Part shown: one piece after another, positions 22,026 through 34,604 of the stretch
Position numbering within the stretch: position 1 is the stretch's first letter
Layout: each line of letters begins with the position of its first letter
Assembly (NCBI GenBank): GCA_907163375.1
Contig: CAJQUW010007067.1
Span: 372,001 to 436,000, forward strand
DNA length: 64,000 nucleotides
Direction of reading: 5' to 3'
Source of the DNA: Prostheceraeus crozeri
Taxonomy: Eukaryota > Platyhelminthes > Polycladida > Euryleptidae
Translations under genes and position numbers: made by a program
The notes under the pieces: generated by a model
What the model saw: the letters and a program-made list of their open reading frames with translations, nothing else
The model's database searches: none
What the model was told of the DNA's origin: nothing

Positions 22026-22734
22026 CCATAGAAATTGACAACAATAAAACCTCCAGAATGGAAATTAAGCTTCATGCAATGCACAATAACGGCACATAAA
22101 GCGCACGCATTTTCACTTAGATGTACCTGCCAACGTCTGTATCATTGGGTTAGAAGCAGTCACATGAGTAAATCGAAGCTTTTGATTGGTGGTTCATGCC
22201 CCAACTTAGTTCCCCCGGATGTGCCGCGACCTTGAGTCAATTTTCATTCTAGCCAACTTCAGATAAACAGTTCATTTCTGTGGGTCACGCGGTTCGATAT
22301 CTGATTCATGCAGCTCATACATTGACGAAGGAATGTCAGCTTTGGTAGAAAACTGTGGCGACAATTCGGTTACACCATTCTCGATTAAACTCGCGCTTCG
22401 CGCACGTGGTGCAACCTTCAATTTTGCTTCTGATTGGTAATACATTCGAGAATGTGGTCGAATGTGGCTAAAATTGGTCAAAATGCTGCGTTTTCCGACA
22501 ATAGGACACTGTCAACGACATTAGGTGAAATACATAGAAATAAACTGTTTATCTGAAGTTGTCTAGAATGGAAACTGACTCAAGGTCGCTGCACATCCGG
22601 GGGAACTAAGTTGGGGCATGAACCACCAATTATAAGCTTCGATTTCCACATGTGACTGATTTATGTGCCGTTATTATGCACTGTATGAAGATTAATTTCC
22701 ATTCTAGAGGTTTTATTGTTGTCAATTTCTATGG
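22026..22734. mobile_element. Foldback MITE, 709 bp
   Basis: The left arm begins CCATAGAAATTGACAACAAT and the right arm ends in its inverse. The arms (about 22026-22280 and 22540-22734) also share AATAACGGCACATAAA, the block around AACTTAGTTCCCCCGGATGTG, and TTGAGTCA. The centre (about 22290-22510) holds GAAAACTGTGGCGACAATTC, which recurs downstream at about 22993. I could not define a target duplication. Confidence 0.75.
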
Positions 22735-22819
22735 TGAAATATGAATACGATTAGCTTCATGGACAAAGGTGCATGGACATGTGAGTTTGTGACTTGCAGA
22801 CATGCTATGCCCAAGATTG

Positions 22820-23055
22820 TGGCTCTAGACTCAGTAGTTTTCATTTAATCAGAAAATACATAGAACAGATTTTGCAGGATCCTGTCGTCGATCCTGTCTG
22901 ACAAGAGCAGGAGGCGAGTAGACACGTAAATTGGTAGTTGCCAGTGAGTTGCATATCCATCATGTCAAAGTTGGCGGTTTGGCGGTTATGTCAGTTTAGC
23001 GGAAAACTGTGGCGACAATTCGGTTACACTGCGAGAATTCTCGCTTCGCACTTGT
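22820..23055. repeat. Decayed pieces of the neighbouring MITEs
   Basis: 22835-22915 resembles an arm segment of the TA-target MITE (GACTCAGTAGTTTTCA, CTGTCTGACAAGAGCAG). 22993-23055 repeats GAAAACTGTGGCGACAATTC and the TTCTCGCTTCGC block from the foldback centre. Suggests scrambling between families. Confidence 0.5.
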
Positions 23056-24447
23056 GCAATCGCTCGTGATATAACTTTTAATTGTCTGTACTCTGTTTTC
23101 TCTACGATCATTGAAGGCATATCTTTGTTTCCAATGTTTGTCCATTCTTTCCGACTCATCACGGATCGAAGAGTGTCAGCAATCAAGTAGCACGTGTAAG
23201 CGCACCCTAAGTACGTATCTAGACGGTGGACGTCTTTCTCACAGAAATTGTTATCGCACAAAATATCTCCAATTATTCTCTATCGTAGAATTCTTCATTC
23301 AATGATTCGCATTTCTCCAAGAAAACGTACGCGAGTGTTCAAATGCATTAATAAAATCCTCATTCCTTTACTCCTGCTTGACCTCTTGATTTGCACGGGT
23401 TTGAAATATGCTACTAATTCTGCAATTTTTGCATTAATTTCTGCGAAACTTTGAAACAAACTCTCTACAGGGGATTGTAGAAAGCTGCATCACGAAATCA
23501 TGAAATGACATTATGACATTGATACAATGTTACAGATTTTCAGGATTGTTAAAGGAAAGTTATATTTTAAAAGTCTACAATTTCAAAGTTTTTCATCATT
23601 ATTGAATGATTGCCGTCTATCATCATCATTGAATGTCACTCATGCGCACGCATGTCCTTAGCCTTATTATGTTGTATTGTTTCAAGTTTCGTACACGATT
23701 ATAAGAAGAAATGAGTGAGGAAACAATTTACAATAATTTGCTCGGATTGATATTAAATGGATTTACCTTAAGATGACACTTTAAAATTAAGTAAATATTG
23801 AACACATCAATTTGTATTATGCTCGAAAATTTATCTGATTTTCTACGAGCATGCAACGTCGCATGAGATGCGAATGCGTGCGTGTATTCATTGCAAGATA
23901 ATACTACACGGATGACCTGACGTCCCCTGAATACTTTGAACAACACTTGCTCCAATGATTCTTACTGCAGGACCCCCTCCTGCCTCCACTTTTGAAATCC
24001 CCAAATCGTCCGGAAAGACGGTTTCACATATGCACAGTAACGAATATTTAGACAAACCAGATTGAGAAACATTCAATTTCATTATAAGATCACGAAACTT
24101 CGGTATAAAATTTTGTCTTTTGAACTTTGAAAATCTAGATTAGTCCGTCGAGGGTCATCTCGGTTCCCTTACGGTTTAGTCTCACTAGTTGGATGAGTGG
24201 TTTCAACTATCAACTGGTAGGCTATTTTTCCAGATTGAAGAAGTACACCACTACTTTGCAATACAGTAGGTGCAATCCTATGGACTGCTCTGCTGGTGCT
24301 TCAGAACTGATTATTCTGCTGAAAATCTTTACGATATTCGGATGCTTTATTATCCTTCTTTTGTCAATTTTCTTAAATATTGAATATAATACAATTGACA
24401 ACAATGAAATTAGATGAGCGATAGATCAAATTGCCATACAAAAGATG
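23056..24447. other. no recognisable feature
   Basis: AT-rich, with short frames only. Confidence 0.45.
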
Positions 24448-24526
24448 TGCGGCTGGTAGGATTCGAACCTACGACCAATGTTAACTAGACCTGTGTCAAT
24501 TGGTAGGATCAAACCCTCACTACCAC
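24448..24526 (-). tRNA. tRNA-like sequence (pseudogene or SINE head)
   Basis: The minus strand contains GTAGGTTCGAATCCTAC, a clean T-arm/B-box with a 5-bp stem, and TAGTTAA, which would be an Asn-type (GTT) anticodon loop. The outer 7-base arms GTGGTAG and CAGCCGC pair with two wobbles and one mismatch. The D-arm is not normal: its place is taken by a second T-arm-like stretch, GGTTTGATCCTACC. I therefore favour a degenerate tRNA or a tRNA-derived SINE head over a working gene. Confidence 0.45.
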
Positions 24527-25410
24527 ACATAAGTTGTCATGGAAATTATAATCAGTGAATAAATTACTCGTCACTATTGTGACCGTATTTTTGTATAGGA
24601 ATAAAATGCAGATCAAATATTTTAAAACAAATAGCACTGAGAGGTCCACATAATTCATCAATTCCTGATTACTATATTCTCTGTGTTTTTGTTCACTCTT
24701 CTCTACTATTCTATGGCGTTGAAAGTTCTTGATGAATGGAATAGGAAGCAATAAAAATTGAAATTTATGGGAGATTTATGTATGGATCAAGGAATTCATT
24801 GTGTTTATATTCTTCTAAGTGCAACAAGTTTGGCGACACTTCCACGAAGATTGATTGAAATGTGTAACCCGTTGTTTCGAGCAGATTCATGTTTTCTGGA
24901 AAGTCAGAGAGCAGATAGTAAGGCAACGAAGCTGAAATAGAAAGAATTCCAATAAATGACAAGCATAATTTACAGTCAAAGTTCCAACAAAATTAATAGA
25001 TGCATGAAAAATGAGTTGAATTGCTACAGACGAGAGCAGCAAAATGTATGTGCAACCGAAATTGCTATTACTTTTATCAACAAACATCAATCAACATCGT
25101 CGATTTATAGCTTTTGATCGAGTTTCTTTCATGATTGCATTGGTTAGTCAATTTTTGTGTTTCTTATTTGTTCTGTATTTCTCTACAATTAATGATCTTG
25201 TTTAAAATCTCACGATTATTTCTATTTTTTCAACTCATGCATTTCATAAAGGAGATGATTACAAGTAATGCTTATGATGAATACCTACCGGTGAAATCTT
25301 AATAGGTTATTTTCTTTCTTTCTCATTTCTATGTAAATGCCAAGAAATTTTGTTGATTTACGTAATTACATTCCTGCACGTGTGATTGCAACTGAGTCTG
25401 ATAAACTGGT
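24527..25410. other. no recognisable feature
   Basis: AT-rich and without coding signal. Confidence 0.45.
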
Positions 25411-26012
25411 AAAACGCAGACCTGGAACCGGCCCACCGGTTCGACCGTCCGGTACCGGCATCTTCCAGTCCGGTCTAAAATTCACCTTTTATTTCATTTG
25501 TAGTAAGACATTAAAATGTTTAGGATATTGAAGGACACAAGTCCACAGGCTGTAAGAAATTGTCAGTTACCTGTGTTTGCCCTCTGACATGACATGCCTC
25601 ATTACGCAATTTCGAAGAAGCAATTGGTGTTTCCTACAGTATAAGATAAGAAATTCAACAATGCTTGTTATCCTACGGGAAATTATTTATGTATTAGGCC
25701 TAGATCTTCCTCAACAAAAGGATGTAGTTTGAAAGAGACCTAATAAAGTGAGTGAATGTTAATCGAATTGGCGCATTAGATAAAAAACTTCGGTCGTGTT
25801 AAACTCACGAACGAATGATATGTTTAAATTAGTGCTATTTCAATCATTTATTAAATCAATAGGCTCCTAATCAACTTCTAAGGTACACTGAATACTCATT
25901 AGAAGCATAAAACAAGCAAAACAAAATTTTCGGTCTGAACCGCTTCCGTCCGGTTCGATCCGGTCTAGGTTTCGCAAATAACCGGTCCGGTCTTCGATTT
26001 TCCAGACCTGTT
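25411..26012. mobile_element. Possible hAT-type non-autonomous element with CCGGT-rich ends
   Basis: CAGACCTGGAACCGG at the left and the inverse CAGGTCTGGAA at the right face each other, each followed by many CCGGT/ACCGG motifs (25420-25480 and 25930-26005). The middle is ordinary AT-rich DNA. No 8-bp duplication is visible, so the call rests on the ends only. Confidence 0.4.
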
Positions 26013-27149
26013 CCATGTCCGGAAAAAACGACAAAGCCTCAACAACAGTATAGTTACTATACATGTATAACATGCTATAGTTCACACACTATGCTGTGTC
26101 ACTACTAATAAAAGCATACTAAAAAGTCAACGAATCTCAACAGGTTTGACCACTGCGAAACAGTTACATGTATGGCTAGTTTCACCTATATATCACAGTA
26201 TATAGACGATGAAGAACCTGCTGCATGCGATTCGAATGTGATATTAAGTGGGCGCGTCAAACTATCAGCTTTCCTTTCTGCCCGCAATGTTTGTAAAACT
26301 GAATACCTGTTACAAACAGATAATAAACATATGGCTGTCGCAAGTGCTCGCATGGTCTCCAACTCCAGTTTGCACCTGATTCAAACATTTCAGTGATGCA
26401 AAATACTCACAACATGCATTGCGCGGCTTGCATGTGAATATTGAAGTCTAAAAGTAATTCATACTGTTTATGAGCAGCATGTATCAATTTTTATGTAATA
26501 GATTTCAAATAACGTCACATAAAACCCTAATTGGTTGGTGAGTGCGTTTCCTTTGATCTTCCTCTTAGCCTTGTGCTCGTTCCTTGGCACGAAGAACACT
26601 GAATGCGCAAACACACCCCAAAATTTAATAAACACCCTGTCCAATTAGCATAGCAAGAGCTGATTTTTCCAAAACCGCAATTTGCATGCAGCAGACACGA
26701 AATTTATTTCAATTGTTCCACATACTAAAAAAACTATTCATAACTTATAATCAATCGTGCGAACGCTATTATATGTCTCACTTATCAAAAAGCTGAAGAA
26801 AGTAAATATTTGAGTAAATATGACTGTCTCCATCTGCTCGACTCTTGCAAGAAAGTACCTCCATACTTTGCGAGCCACTTGCCAACACTTATCAAGTTTC
26901 AGTTGATTCCAGTCTTCCAGAGTATTGTAGAAATGCATTGATACGTCATTTACTGAAACAATCGAATCCAAATGTTGTTGATTATCGGCAAATATAATTA
27001 TATATTATATATATATCATTTCGAAGGTCTTTGAACGATTGACTCCTACACTTATGAAGAGCAAACTTTGTTGAGGCTATATGGAATGGCGGCTAACAGG
27101 AGGTAATTCTTCGTCATTTCAAAACACAGTGTCGTACTCTCCTTTTGTA
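26013..27149. other. no recognisable feature; short TA-rich run
   Basis: Contains an AT dinucleotide-rich microsatellite near 26990-27020. No supported gene. Confidence 0.45.
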
Positions 27150-27245
27150 TTGTCATGCCAGTAAAATGTAAGTTAAAACTATGTGCAATTCCTGACCGGT
27201 TTCGAGCTTCGCTCTTCCTCAGGGGGCCGTGAAGTAGGTAAAAAC
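27150..27245 (-). mobile_element. Penelope-like terminal fragment with hammerhead-like core (fossil)
   Basis: On the minus strand CTGAGGA (27222-27216), a GAGC-GAA-GCTC hairpin, GAAA (27203-27200) and CCGGTC follow in the order of a hammerhead ribozyme core with a very short stem III. Such motifs are known in the terminal repeats of Penelope-like elements. Only this small, old fragment is recognisable. Confidence 0.5.
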
Positions 27246-28094
27246 CGTTTGTTGAGGTTTAGTATCAATGACGAGTTGTGTGTGACCGTGCAGAATATCT
27301 ATGTGCAATAATTTCATGAGATATAGGACCTAGATAGTTTCTTTTATTTCATGAGCGAAAATATGTCTATGTTTTTATTAAATATTTTTAATTTCTTTCA
27401 ATATCTATGGTGCATGTAATGGTAATTTATCACTGTGGATAATATGTCTTTGTAATTTTGAATAACTTATTTTCACTCTTGCTTTGGTTGTGGCAGGCGA
27501 ATAAATCGAATACAAACTCAGTGGTATTTTGAACTATCGGTTAATTCTTTGGGATATCACTCAACATTTTGTCCCGGTGCTGTGTATAATGAATATGGAT
27601 GCAGTAATCCGAAATCGTGAAGCCAAAAAGGGAACAATCTGTGAAATTTTCCGTGTGATACTCATATAATGCACGGAGATGAAATAGATGTACATGTATT
27701 TCAATATCTAAAACCATATCATACAAAAGACCATGAACACCCTGTTTCTCTAAACAAAAGACAGAAAACATAAATTTAAAAAAATGGTTATAAAAAGACG
27801 GTCAAAATTGAGACCAAAATTATTGATAATGTTTTTTAGGTCATTGTTTCTAAATGGCACCCTCGATCCTCTAGTGCATAAATGCATCGACCTCAATATT
27901 TCGAATGACAGTTTTGTTCGAATCTAATTCATCACTACAATTCATCCTTATAATCTTCGTTTTCTATCTTTGATATTTTCTCTGCTAATGTTCTCAATAA
28001 CTGTTGGCTTTCTCTCCCCATGCCTCCGTTGGTACCACCGAAAATAAGAGGCGTGTTTTATTACTGTAGGTGTGTAAAATTACCCGAGTTTTTA
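27246..28094. other. no recognisable feature
   Basis: AT-rich, no element ends or coding signal. Confidence 0.4.
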
Positions 28095-31000
28095 ACAAGG
28101 TAAGAACTTATGATCTAAATGACTTGAGCATATCTGCTGGAATTTCTAAAAGTAAAATTGCCATTTATTTAGAAATGCTTGAATCGTCATGGAAAGAATT
28201 ATTTAATATTATCTAAGACACTATTTCTCACCGCGATGATGGAGATAGTGATGAGCAAAAAAATGAAAGATTGTGCAAGAAGACAGATATTTAGAGATAA
28301 AATCGCTACTAATGGACATTCTATCATACTTTGAAAATAAACCAACTGCAACAACTTAATGCAGTCCATTACAGTTGCCTAAATGGAATGTTCCCAAATT
28401 CCTAAGTGATTACAAGAACTGGATTTCTTTTTATGATTTGTTTAACGCGTCTATCTATAGTCCGGAAGCCAGAACGAGTTTCTGCAGGGAACGAGGCCGA
28501 AAGTGAGACTTTCACAGAATGATGTACAGTTGTACACCCTATGCCTATTACGAATCTGCGCGTGTGCCGAATTCTATTGAGGTCCTCTTCTTGTCAGAGA
28601 GTATAAAAGAAAAACACAATACATGTTAATTCAATGGGACGCAGATTGCAGTTTTTGGCTAAAATGAAATTTTCAATGTTCCTGATTTAACGAAAGGTAC
28701 TAAGCCCAGAGTCACAATTTTTAATGCAATCCTGTCTATGAATCTGAACGGATTTAGATTTGGCGAGCCTCTACACGTCAGCAAACACAAACATTTTCAG
28801 CAACTTAATCCACATTCAACCACATTCTCACATGCATTGCCGATCAGAAGCATAATAGTAGCACATACACATCATTGGGAGTGACTTGAAGACATTCCAT
28901 GTCAAAAATTATGACACTAGACTTAATATTTACCAGTTGATAAGCGAAAACATAGAAAATTTCATTTTACGCAAAAGCTGCAATCTGCGTCCCATCGGAT
29001 ATACATGTGTTTTTCTTTGAGCTGTCTGACAAGAAGAGGAACTCAATAGAACTCGGCAGACGCACCGATTCGTAGTAGGCATAGGGTGTACATCATTCTG
29101 CGAATGTCTCACTTTTGACGTCGTTCCCTACAGAAACTCGTTCTGGCTGCCGGACTAATAATATTCTAGCATCATCTAATTCGCAAAAATTGCATTATTT
29201 AATAAAATCACTGGAAGGCGAAGCTGCAAGTTTGTTGACATCGCTGCAAATCACCTATTCAAATGACACTTCTGCCAGAAATATTCTTGAAGAGAGATAT
29301 ATGAACATGAAAGTCATTGCTACTTGTTAGAGCTCACATAGAGCATGCGCACATTCCCTTCATTAAAAGAGGAAAATGTAAAAAGGTCAACGTGAACTAA
29401 TAGAAGTATTTCATGAAGGCATATCAGCATTAAGATCATTCGGAGTTCGAGTCGACGAATGGGATACAATTGTGGTTTATCATCTCTCAAAAAAATTAGA
29501 CAATGAATCTAGGCGCAACTGGGAATTAGCTATTGCAGGTAAAGATCTTCATAGTTTCTTCGAATCGCGTTGCAGGGTTTTGGAGGTTAGTGGTGCATTC
29601 TGGCATCAGTCAAAATATAACTCAACTCAGACCAAAGGAAAGACAATTCCAATCATATAATACTCGTACAATTGTTCCTTCATGTCCATGTTGCAGCGAA
29701 AAACATGAATTATATACATGCTCAAAATTCTTGTCAATGAATTGTAGGGAACAAACAGATTTTGTATCAAAATCTCGTCTCTGCTTCAATTGTCTCAATT
29801 CTGGGCCTATAAGCGGAAACGGTAAAAATCCAATGGCATGTCGCATATGTAAAAGACGTCATTACACTTTCCTTCATATTCCTTCAAATAACTCAGCTAG
29901 CCTTCAATGAAAATTCAAATGCAGATGAACATGTGCAATCATGCACAACATGTGCAATCATGAGAAATGTGCAAATCGCGAAATTAGACACTCTTGAGGT
30001 TCTTTTGGCAACTGCTATGGCGCAAGTGGGTACACGGTTTGGATTATGCGACTGCATAGCCCTACTTGATAACGGACCTCAAGCTAGCTTCATCCTCGAA
30101 TCTTGTGTACAACGATTAGGGTTAGCTCGTAAGCATTACGACGCTCTAATTGATGGTATTGGCGAAAACGAATCAATGCATGCAAATGGCAAAGTAAATC
30201 TTCAAATCATTCCTAATAAGGGAATACCAATTCAAGTCTCAGCTATAATTCTTCCAAAAATTACCAAAGACTCCCCTCTAACCCAATCAAAAAATTAGAA
30301 GCATCACGAAGATTTGAAGCTTGCTGATCCAACTTTCAATGTTCCTGGTCAGATAGACACATTGCTTGGAGCTGAAATTTTTAACCAGTTAGTATTGTAA
30401 AACAAAGATTCATGAAATTGATTCAATTTAGTATAGAGATGCTGTGTTCAGTTGTATAATATCGGGATCTGCAAGCGACTTACCAACAAAGGCCATAAAA
30501 GTCAAATCATTTTACATTTTGAATGAAATCGATGAATTGCATGACTTTTTAGAAGTTGAGGAGGTTCCAATGATCTCAAACTTGACGACAGAAGAACTTG
30601 AATGCGAAATCAACAACTCGAGACCATGATGAACAATTCATAGTCAAATTACCATTTAAAGATAATGTTCCAGCTCTTGCTGAAAGCTTTCTGCAAGCAA
30701 TTAGGCGTTTTACGGTGGTCGAAAGAAGATTTCAGAAAGACACTGATCTTCGTTACAGATATGAAGAAACCATTAAGGAGTTTAAGAGCTTGGGTCAGGT
30801 TTCAGGTGAAGATATGAAGAAAACGTGCTCGAAATATTATTGCACGCTGTGATGAAGGAATCAAGTACAACTACGAAATTGCCTGCAGTTTTTGTCGGGT
30901 CTGCTAAATCAGATAGCGGTGTTTCTTTAAATAACTAACTGATGGTCGGACAATCTATTCATTGAGAAACTTTTTTGATGTATTGGTAAGATTTCGATTC

Positions 31001-33225
31001 CATTAATCGTCAAATACTTCTTCATCCGGAACATCGGGATTATCATCGAATACTATGGAGAAAGAATGAAACTGAGCCGTTCACGCATTATTGAATGACA
31101 AGGGTGACTTGTGGTGTTGCTTCTGAAGGATGTCATTCAATTCGGACATTGCATGAATTATCGCATGTTGAACACAATGAAATCACTTCTCCCATAATAC
31201 TGCGAGATTTACATGTCGACGACTTGTTGACTGGTGCTTCGACAGTAGACGAGGGTATCAATCTACAATGCAAATTGGTCGAACACTTGTTGATAGGTGG
31301 ATTCGAGCTGCGAAAATGGACTTCAAATTCACAAGCGGTCATTGAGAATATTCCTGACCATTTAAGGGAAGCATCATTGGAATACCATGATGATGTACTG
31401 CATGCAGTCAAGATACTTGGAATATATTGGGTACCATCTTCAGACAGCTTTGAATGTATAGTTAATTCAAATTCCTTGAATTCTTTTACATGAAGAACAG
31501 TGTTATCAGATATCTCTCGAATATATGATCCGCTTGGTTGGTTGTCACCTGTCGCAATAACATCGAAGTGCTTCTTACAGCAATACTGGCTTCAAGGTCA
31601 GTCTTGGGATGATCCTCTTCTAAAATTCATCCTCGATGACTGGTAATTGTGGAGACAAAATTTCATAGCATTATCAGAATTGACGATTCCTAGAATCCTT
31701 TTCCTTGGCAGAATTACCAATCTGCAGCCACATGTCTCCTGTGATGCAACGGAAATGGAATATGCTGCGCCTACATATTCAAGAGCAGAGCACGAAAATG
31801 TCATATTCATACACAGTTGTTAGCTGCGGAAAACAAGGTGGCTCCTGTCAAGCCTATTAGTTTGCCGCGATTGGAATTATGCGGAGCTTTACCAGCATCT
31901 CGGCTATTGGCAAGGATTTTGGCAGTTAAAAGCCTCGACGTAGCAATTTCTGAAATTGTTTGGAATTGATTCTACAATGTTTTAGTTTGGTTGGCAGATC
32001 TTCCACGGAGATGGAATTGCTTTGTTGCGAATCGCGTATCTCAGATTCAAGAAGTCATACCTCCAGGGAGGTGGAGATATGTTATGTCAGCTGACAACCC
32101 AGTCTTTGGAGGAATGCTCCCCTTTGGTTATGCGAAAATGGCCGCCTAAATGCGATGTTAATATTGAGCAACCTCCAGAAGTAAAGAAGCAGCGAGTTAT
32201 TGTAGATGTTGTGTGTGTGTATGTGTGTGTGGTTTGGGTGGGTGCATATTATTGACATTGAGAGATTTTCGTCATACAATCGACTTTTGAGGAGTTTGCC
32301 ATATGGTCTGCGCTTCTTTGACTATCTTCCGAAGTGTCCTAGAAGTGAACAATTGCAACCAAAAGAAATGGAGAAGGCTTCAATGCAATTTTAAGACAAG
32401 TCCAAAGTGTAGAGCTCTCTGCCGAGATTTCGCTGTTGAAAGGTGGTTGGTCATTGCCAAGCCATAGCAGATTATTGTCCCTGTCTCTGTTCATCGATCA
32501 TGTTGGACTGCTCAAGGTGGGCGGTAGATTAAGGAGAACTGAGTTGGATGAAGATGGTAAACATCATATAATTCTTCCTAAAAGGTCTCATTCGATCCTG
32601 TTAGTGTTGCGATGTTTTCACGAAAAGACATTGTATGGGAGTGTTCAGTTAATGCTTGCCTCTAGTAGACAGTAATTTTGGATTATTGACGGAGGAGGTC
32701 TAATAATAATGCATCATTTTGTGAGAAAATGTATGCAGCTGTTCGATTCAATCAAAAGGCGTCTCCAGCAGCTCGCGTGATGCCCGCTCGAGCGTTTTCA
32801 AGAACTGCTGTTGATTACGAAGGACCTTTGTTAATTAAAACTGGTAGTATGTAGTCAGCGAAGGCTTATCTTGCACTGTTTGTGTGCTTTGCTACATTGT
32901 CCATTCATCTAGCGTTGGTCCATCCATCCACTCCAAAACCGTGTTCCAGAAATTTTACCTCGCTCTGGTCATTATTCAATACCGTCATGTTCCACATCCA
33001 GACGCTTCAACTCTTTCTTTCCATACACTTGCTTCATGTCAAGCAGCAAAATTTCTTTTAATCAATTCATATATGTGTAGGAAACACTTATTCAATTTGC
33101 TCTCCTATCACGATGTAATTTTTTATATTTCTGCGACTCAAAATTTCAATTTGTATGCCACAACATCTGTTCTTTATGATTTCCATTTTCACTTGAATAA
33201 ACGCATTATTATCATTTGATTGACA
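28095..33225 (+). mobile_element. BEL/Pao LTR retrotransposon, degraded (fossil)
   Basis: Pieces appear in the family's usual order on the plus strand: a gag-side DUF1759-like region (YKNWISFYDLFNASI near 28410-28455, then LIKSLEGEAASLL), a cysteine/histidine knuckle region (29685-29880), an aspartic protease-like region (about 30030-30280), reverse transcriptase with an HVDDLL motif (about 31215), the A17-type linker, RNase H traces, and a short integrase remnant near 32850-32890. A TA-target MITE sits inside the gag region. LTRs were not identified. It looks old and is heavily broken, with roughly ten or more breaks. Confidence 0.8.
28460..29155. mobile_element. Long-TIR MITE, TA-target family, copy 2 (696 bp), inside BEL/Pao
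   Basis: Ends GTCCGGAAGCCAGAACGAG and CTCGTTCTGGCTGCCGGAC, flanked by TA (28458-28459 and 29156-29157). The arms align along their length with copy 1 at 13274. Retrotransposon gag-like sequence is present on both sides, so the MITE inserted after the BEL/Pao copy. Confidence 0.85.
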
Positions 33226-33341
33226 ATTATATCTGCACGAATCTCATATCTGCAGTTTGTCAGATTAGTCAATGATTAACTTTTCTTTAAACAAAGGCAA
33301 AATCCCATTGACTTGATACGTATCTTTTCAAATCTTTATTA

Positions 33342-34602
33342 CAGTCCGTTTCATAAAAAGTGGATCATCCTAAAATTTGACTAAATAAAACATAAGTATG
33401 ATACAGAAAGCATTTTTTATGTTATTTCATGTCCCTAATATATTTAAATGTCCTTATATAATCTGATAAGCTATGATACAGTAACGGTTCTTAAGAAGCT
33501 AATATTTTGTGGCCCTACCCTTATTGTCAATGACATTACCAATTCGTCTAGGCATTGATTCGATGATATCGTTGATTTTTGACTGATCTAACTTTTTCCA
33601 CTCTCTTTTTAACAGTGACGTAAGTTGTGATACGCCATCTGTAGGTAGCAGTGAACGACGAACGTTACGTTTTAGAATACTCCATGTATTTTCTATGGGA
33701 TTCAGATCAGGAGAACGAGCAGGCCAAGATAATGTCCTAAGCCCTAATTGAGACTTGCATAAGTTGACTCTACTACTCCTGTGACACGTAGCATTATCAT
33801 CCATAAATAACCAAGTCGATCGATCACCAAATTGATCTGTCATTTGGCCAATGTTCATTCGTAAAACATTCACATAGCGTTCAGAATTCATGGTTCCTTG
33901 CTGTATGTGAAGTTCAGAACGGCCATTGGTCCAAATGCCAGCCCAAATCAGTAGAGTCGCACCACCTTGTACCCGGGGACGATGTAAATGTCTCGGAATT
34001 TCCTGATCAGATTTTATCCCTAATCTCAATCGACCATCACTATCCTTCAGACGGACTGATGCCTTTGCCTTTTGTGAATGCGATCTCGTTATTGTTCATT
34101 TGTGCTTTGTATTGTTTTCAACCGGTAAGAGATAGATTTCTAGCTGAAAGCAATCAGGAGTGCTGCCAACACCACCGCAACGAAGTCAGGAAGCTATGGA
34201 ACATGAAGTCCAGTTAATCACATGTAGCAGTTACATTATTGTTGATGAATAATGGTGCTATACTGGCTCTGATTGACCGATTTTCTTTATCTTTGTTTTG
34301 CTTGATAGCTTTTGGCTTGTAGAACAACATATTACATAACAAAGGAAACAAATGTAATTTTATAAGAGTGAGGTATGATTTTGTGTAACATTGCTAAATG
34401 AAGATCAAATTATCTACTACTTTTTTATCTATAACAGGAAAACAACTCAATATTCATGCTTGAAATTTCCAACAATGATATTAGTAAGCACAACTGACAT
34501 ATCTTCCAAATTTCAGAGAAATTCGTTCAAGTTTGGCGGAGTTAGACAAAGTTGAAGTTAAGGCGATGTTTAAGGGTGATCCATTTTTTATGAAACAATC
34601 TG
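33342..34602 (-). mobile_element. Tc1-like transposon, 1261 bp
   Basis: The ends CAGTCCGTTTCATAAAAAG and (inverse at right) CAGATTGTTTCATAAAAAA, each running on into TGGATCA, form 28-30 bp inverted repeats. Both are bordered by TA (33340-33341 and 34603-34604). Length and TA target are typical for Tc1/mariner. The transposase reads on the minus strand. The 5' half of the interior is non-coding. Confidence 0.9.
33499..34095 (-). pseudogene. Tc1-like transposase, C-terminal two thirds
   Basis: DDE transposase of the Tc1 group. The open part starts inside the protein (RSHSQKAKASVRLKDSDGRLRL) and includes GGATLLIWAGIW, the second catalytic Asp in LFMDDNATCH and the Glu in SPDLNPIEN, separated by exactly 34 residues (DD34E). 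It ends normally at GRATKY. The helix-turn-helix DNA-binding domains and the first catalytic Asp are missing: the region from 34096 to the right TIR is not coding. The element must depend on an outside transposase, if it moves at all. Confidence 0.85.
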
Positions 34603-34604
34603 TA

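Noticed and set aside
25411-26012. Confident hAT assignment for the CCGGT-rich segment
   Set aside because: Ends are suggestive, but the bases beyond them (GTAAAACG and TTCCATGT) do not form a duplication.
32204-32245. GT-rich run inside the BEL/Pao region as a regulatory element
   Set aside because: Ordinary GT microsatellite in a degraded retrotransposon, with no further support.
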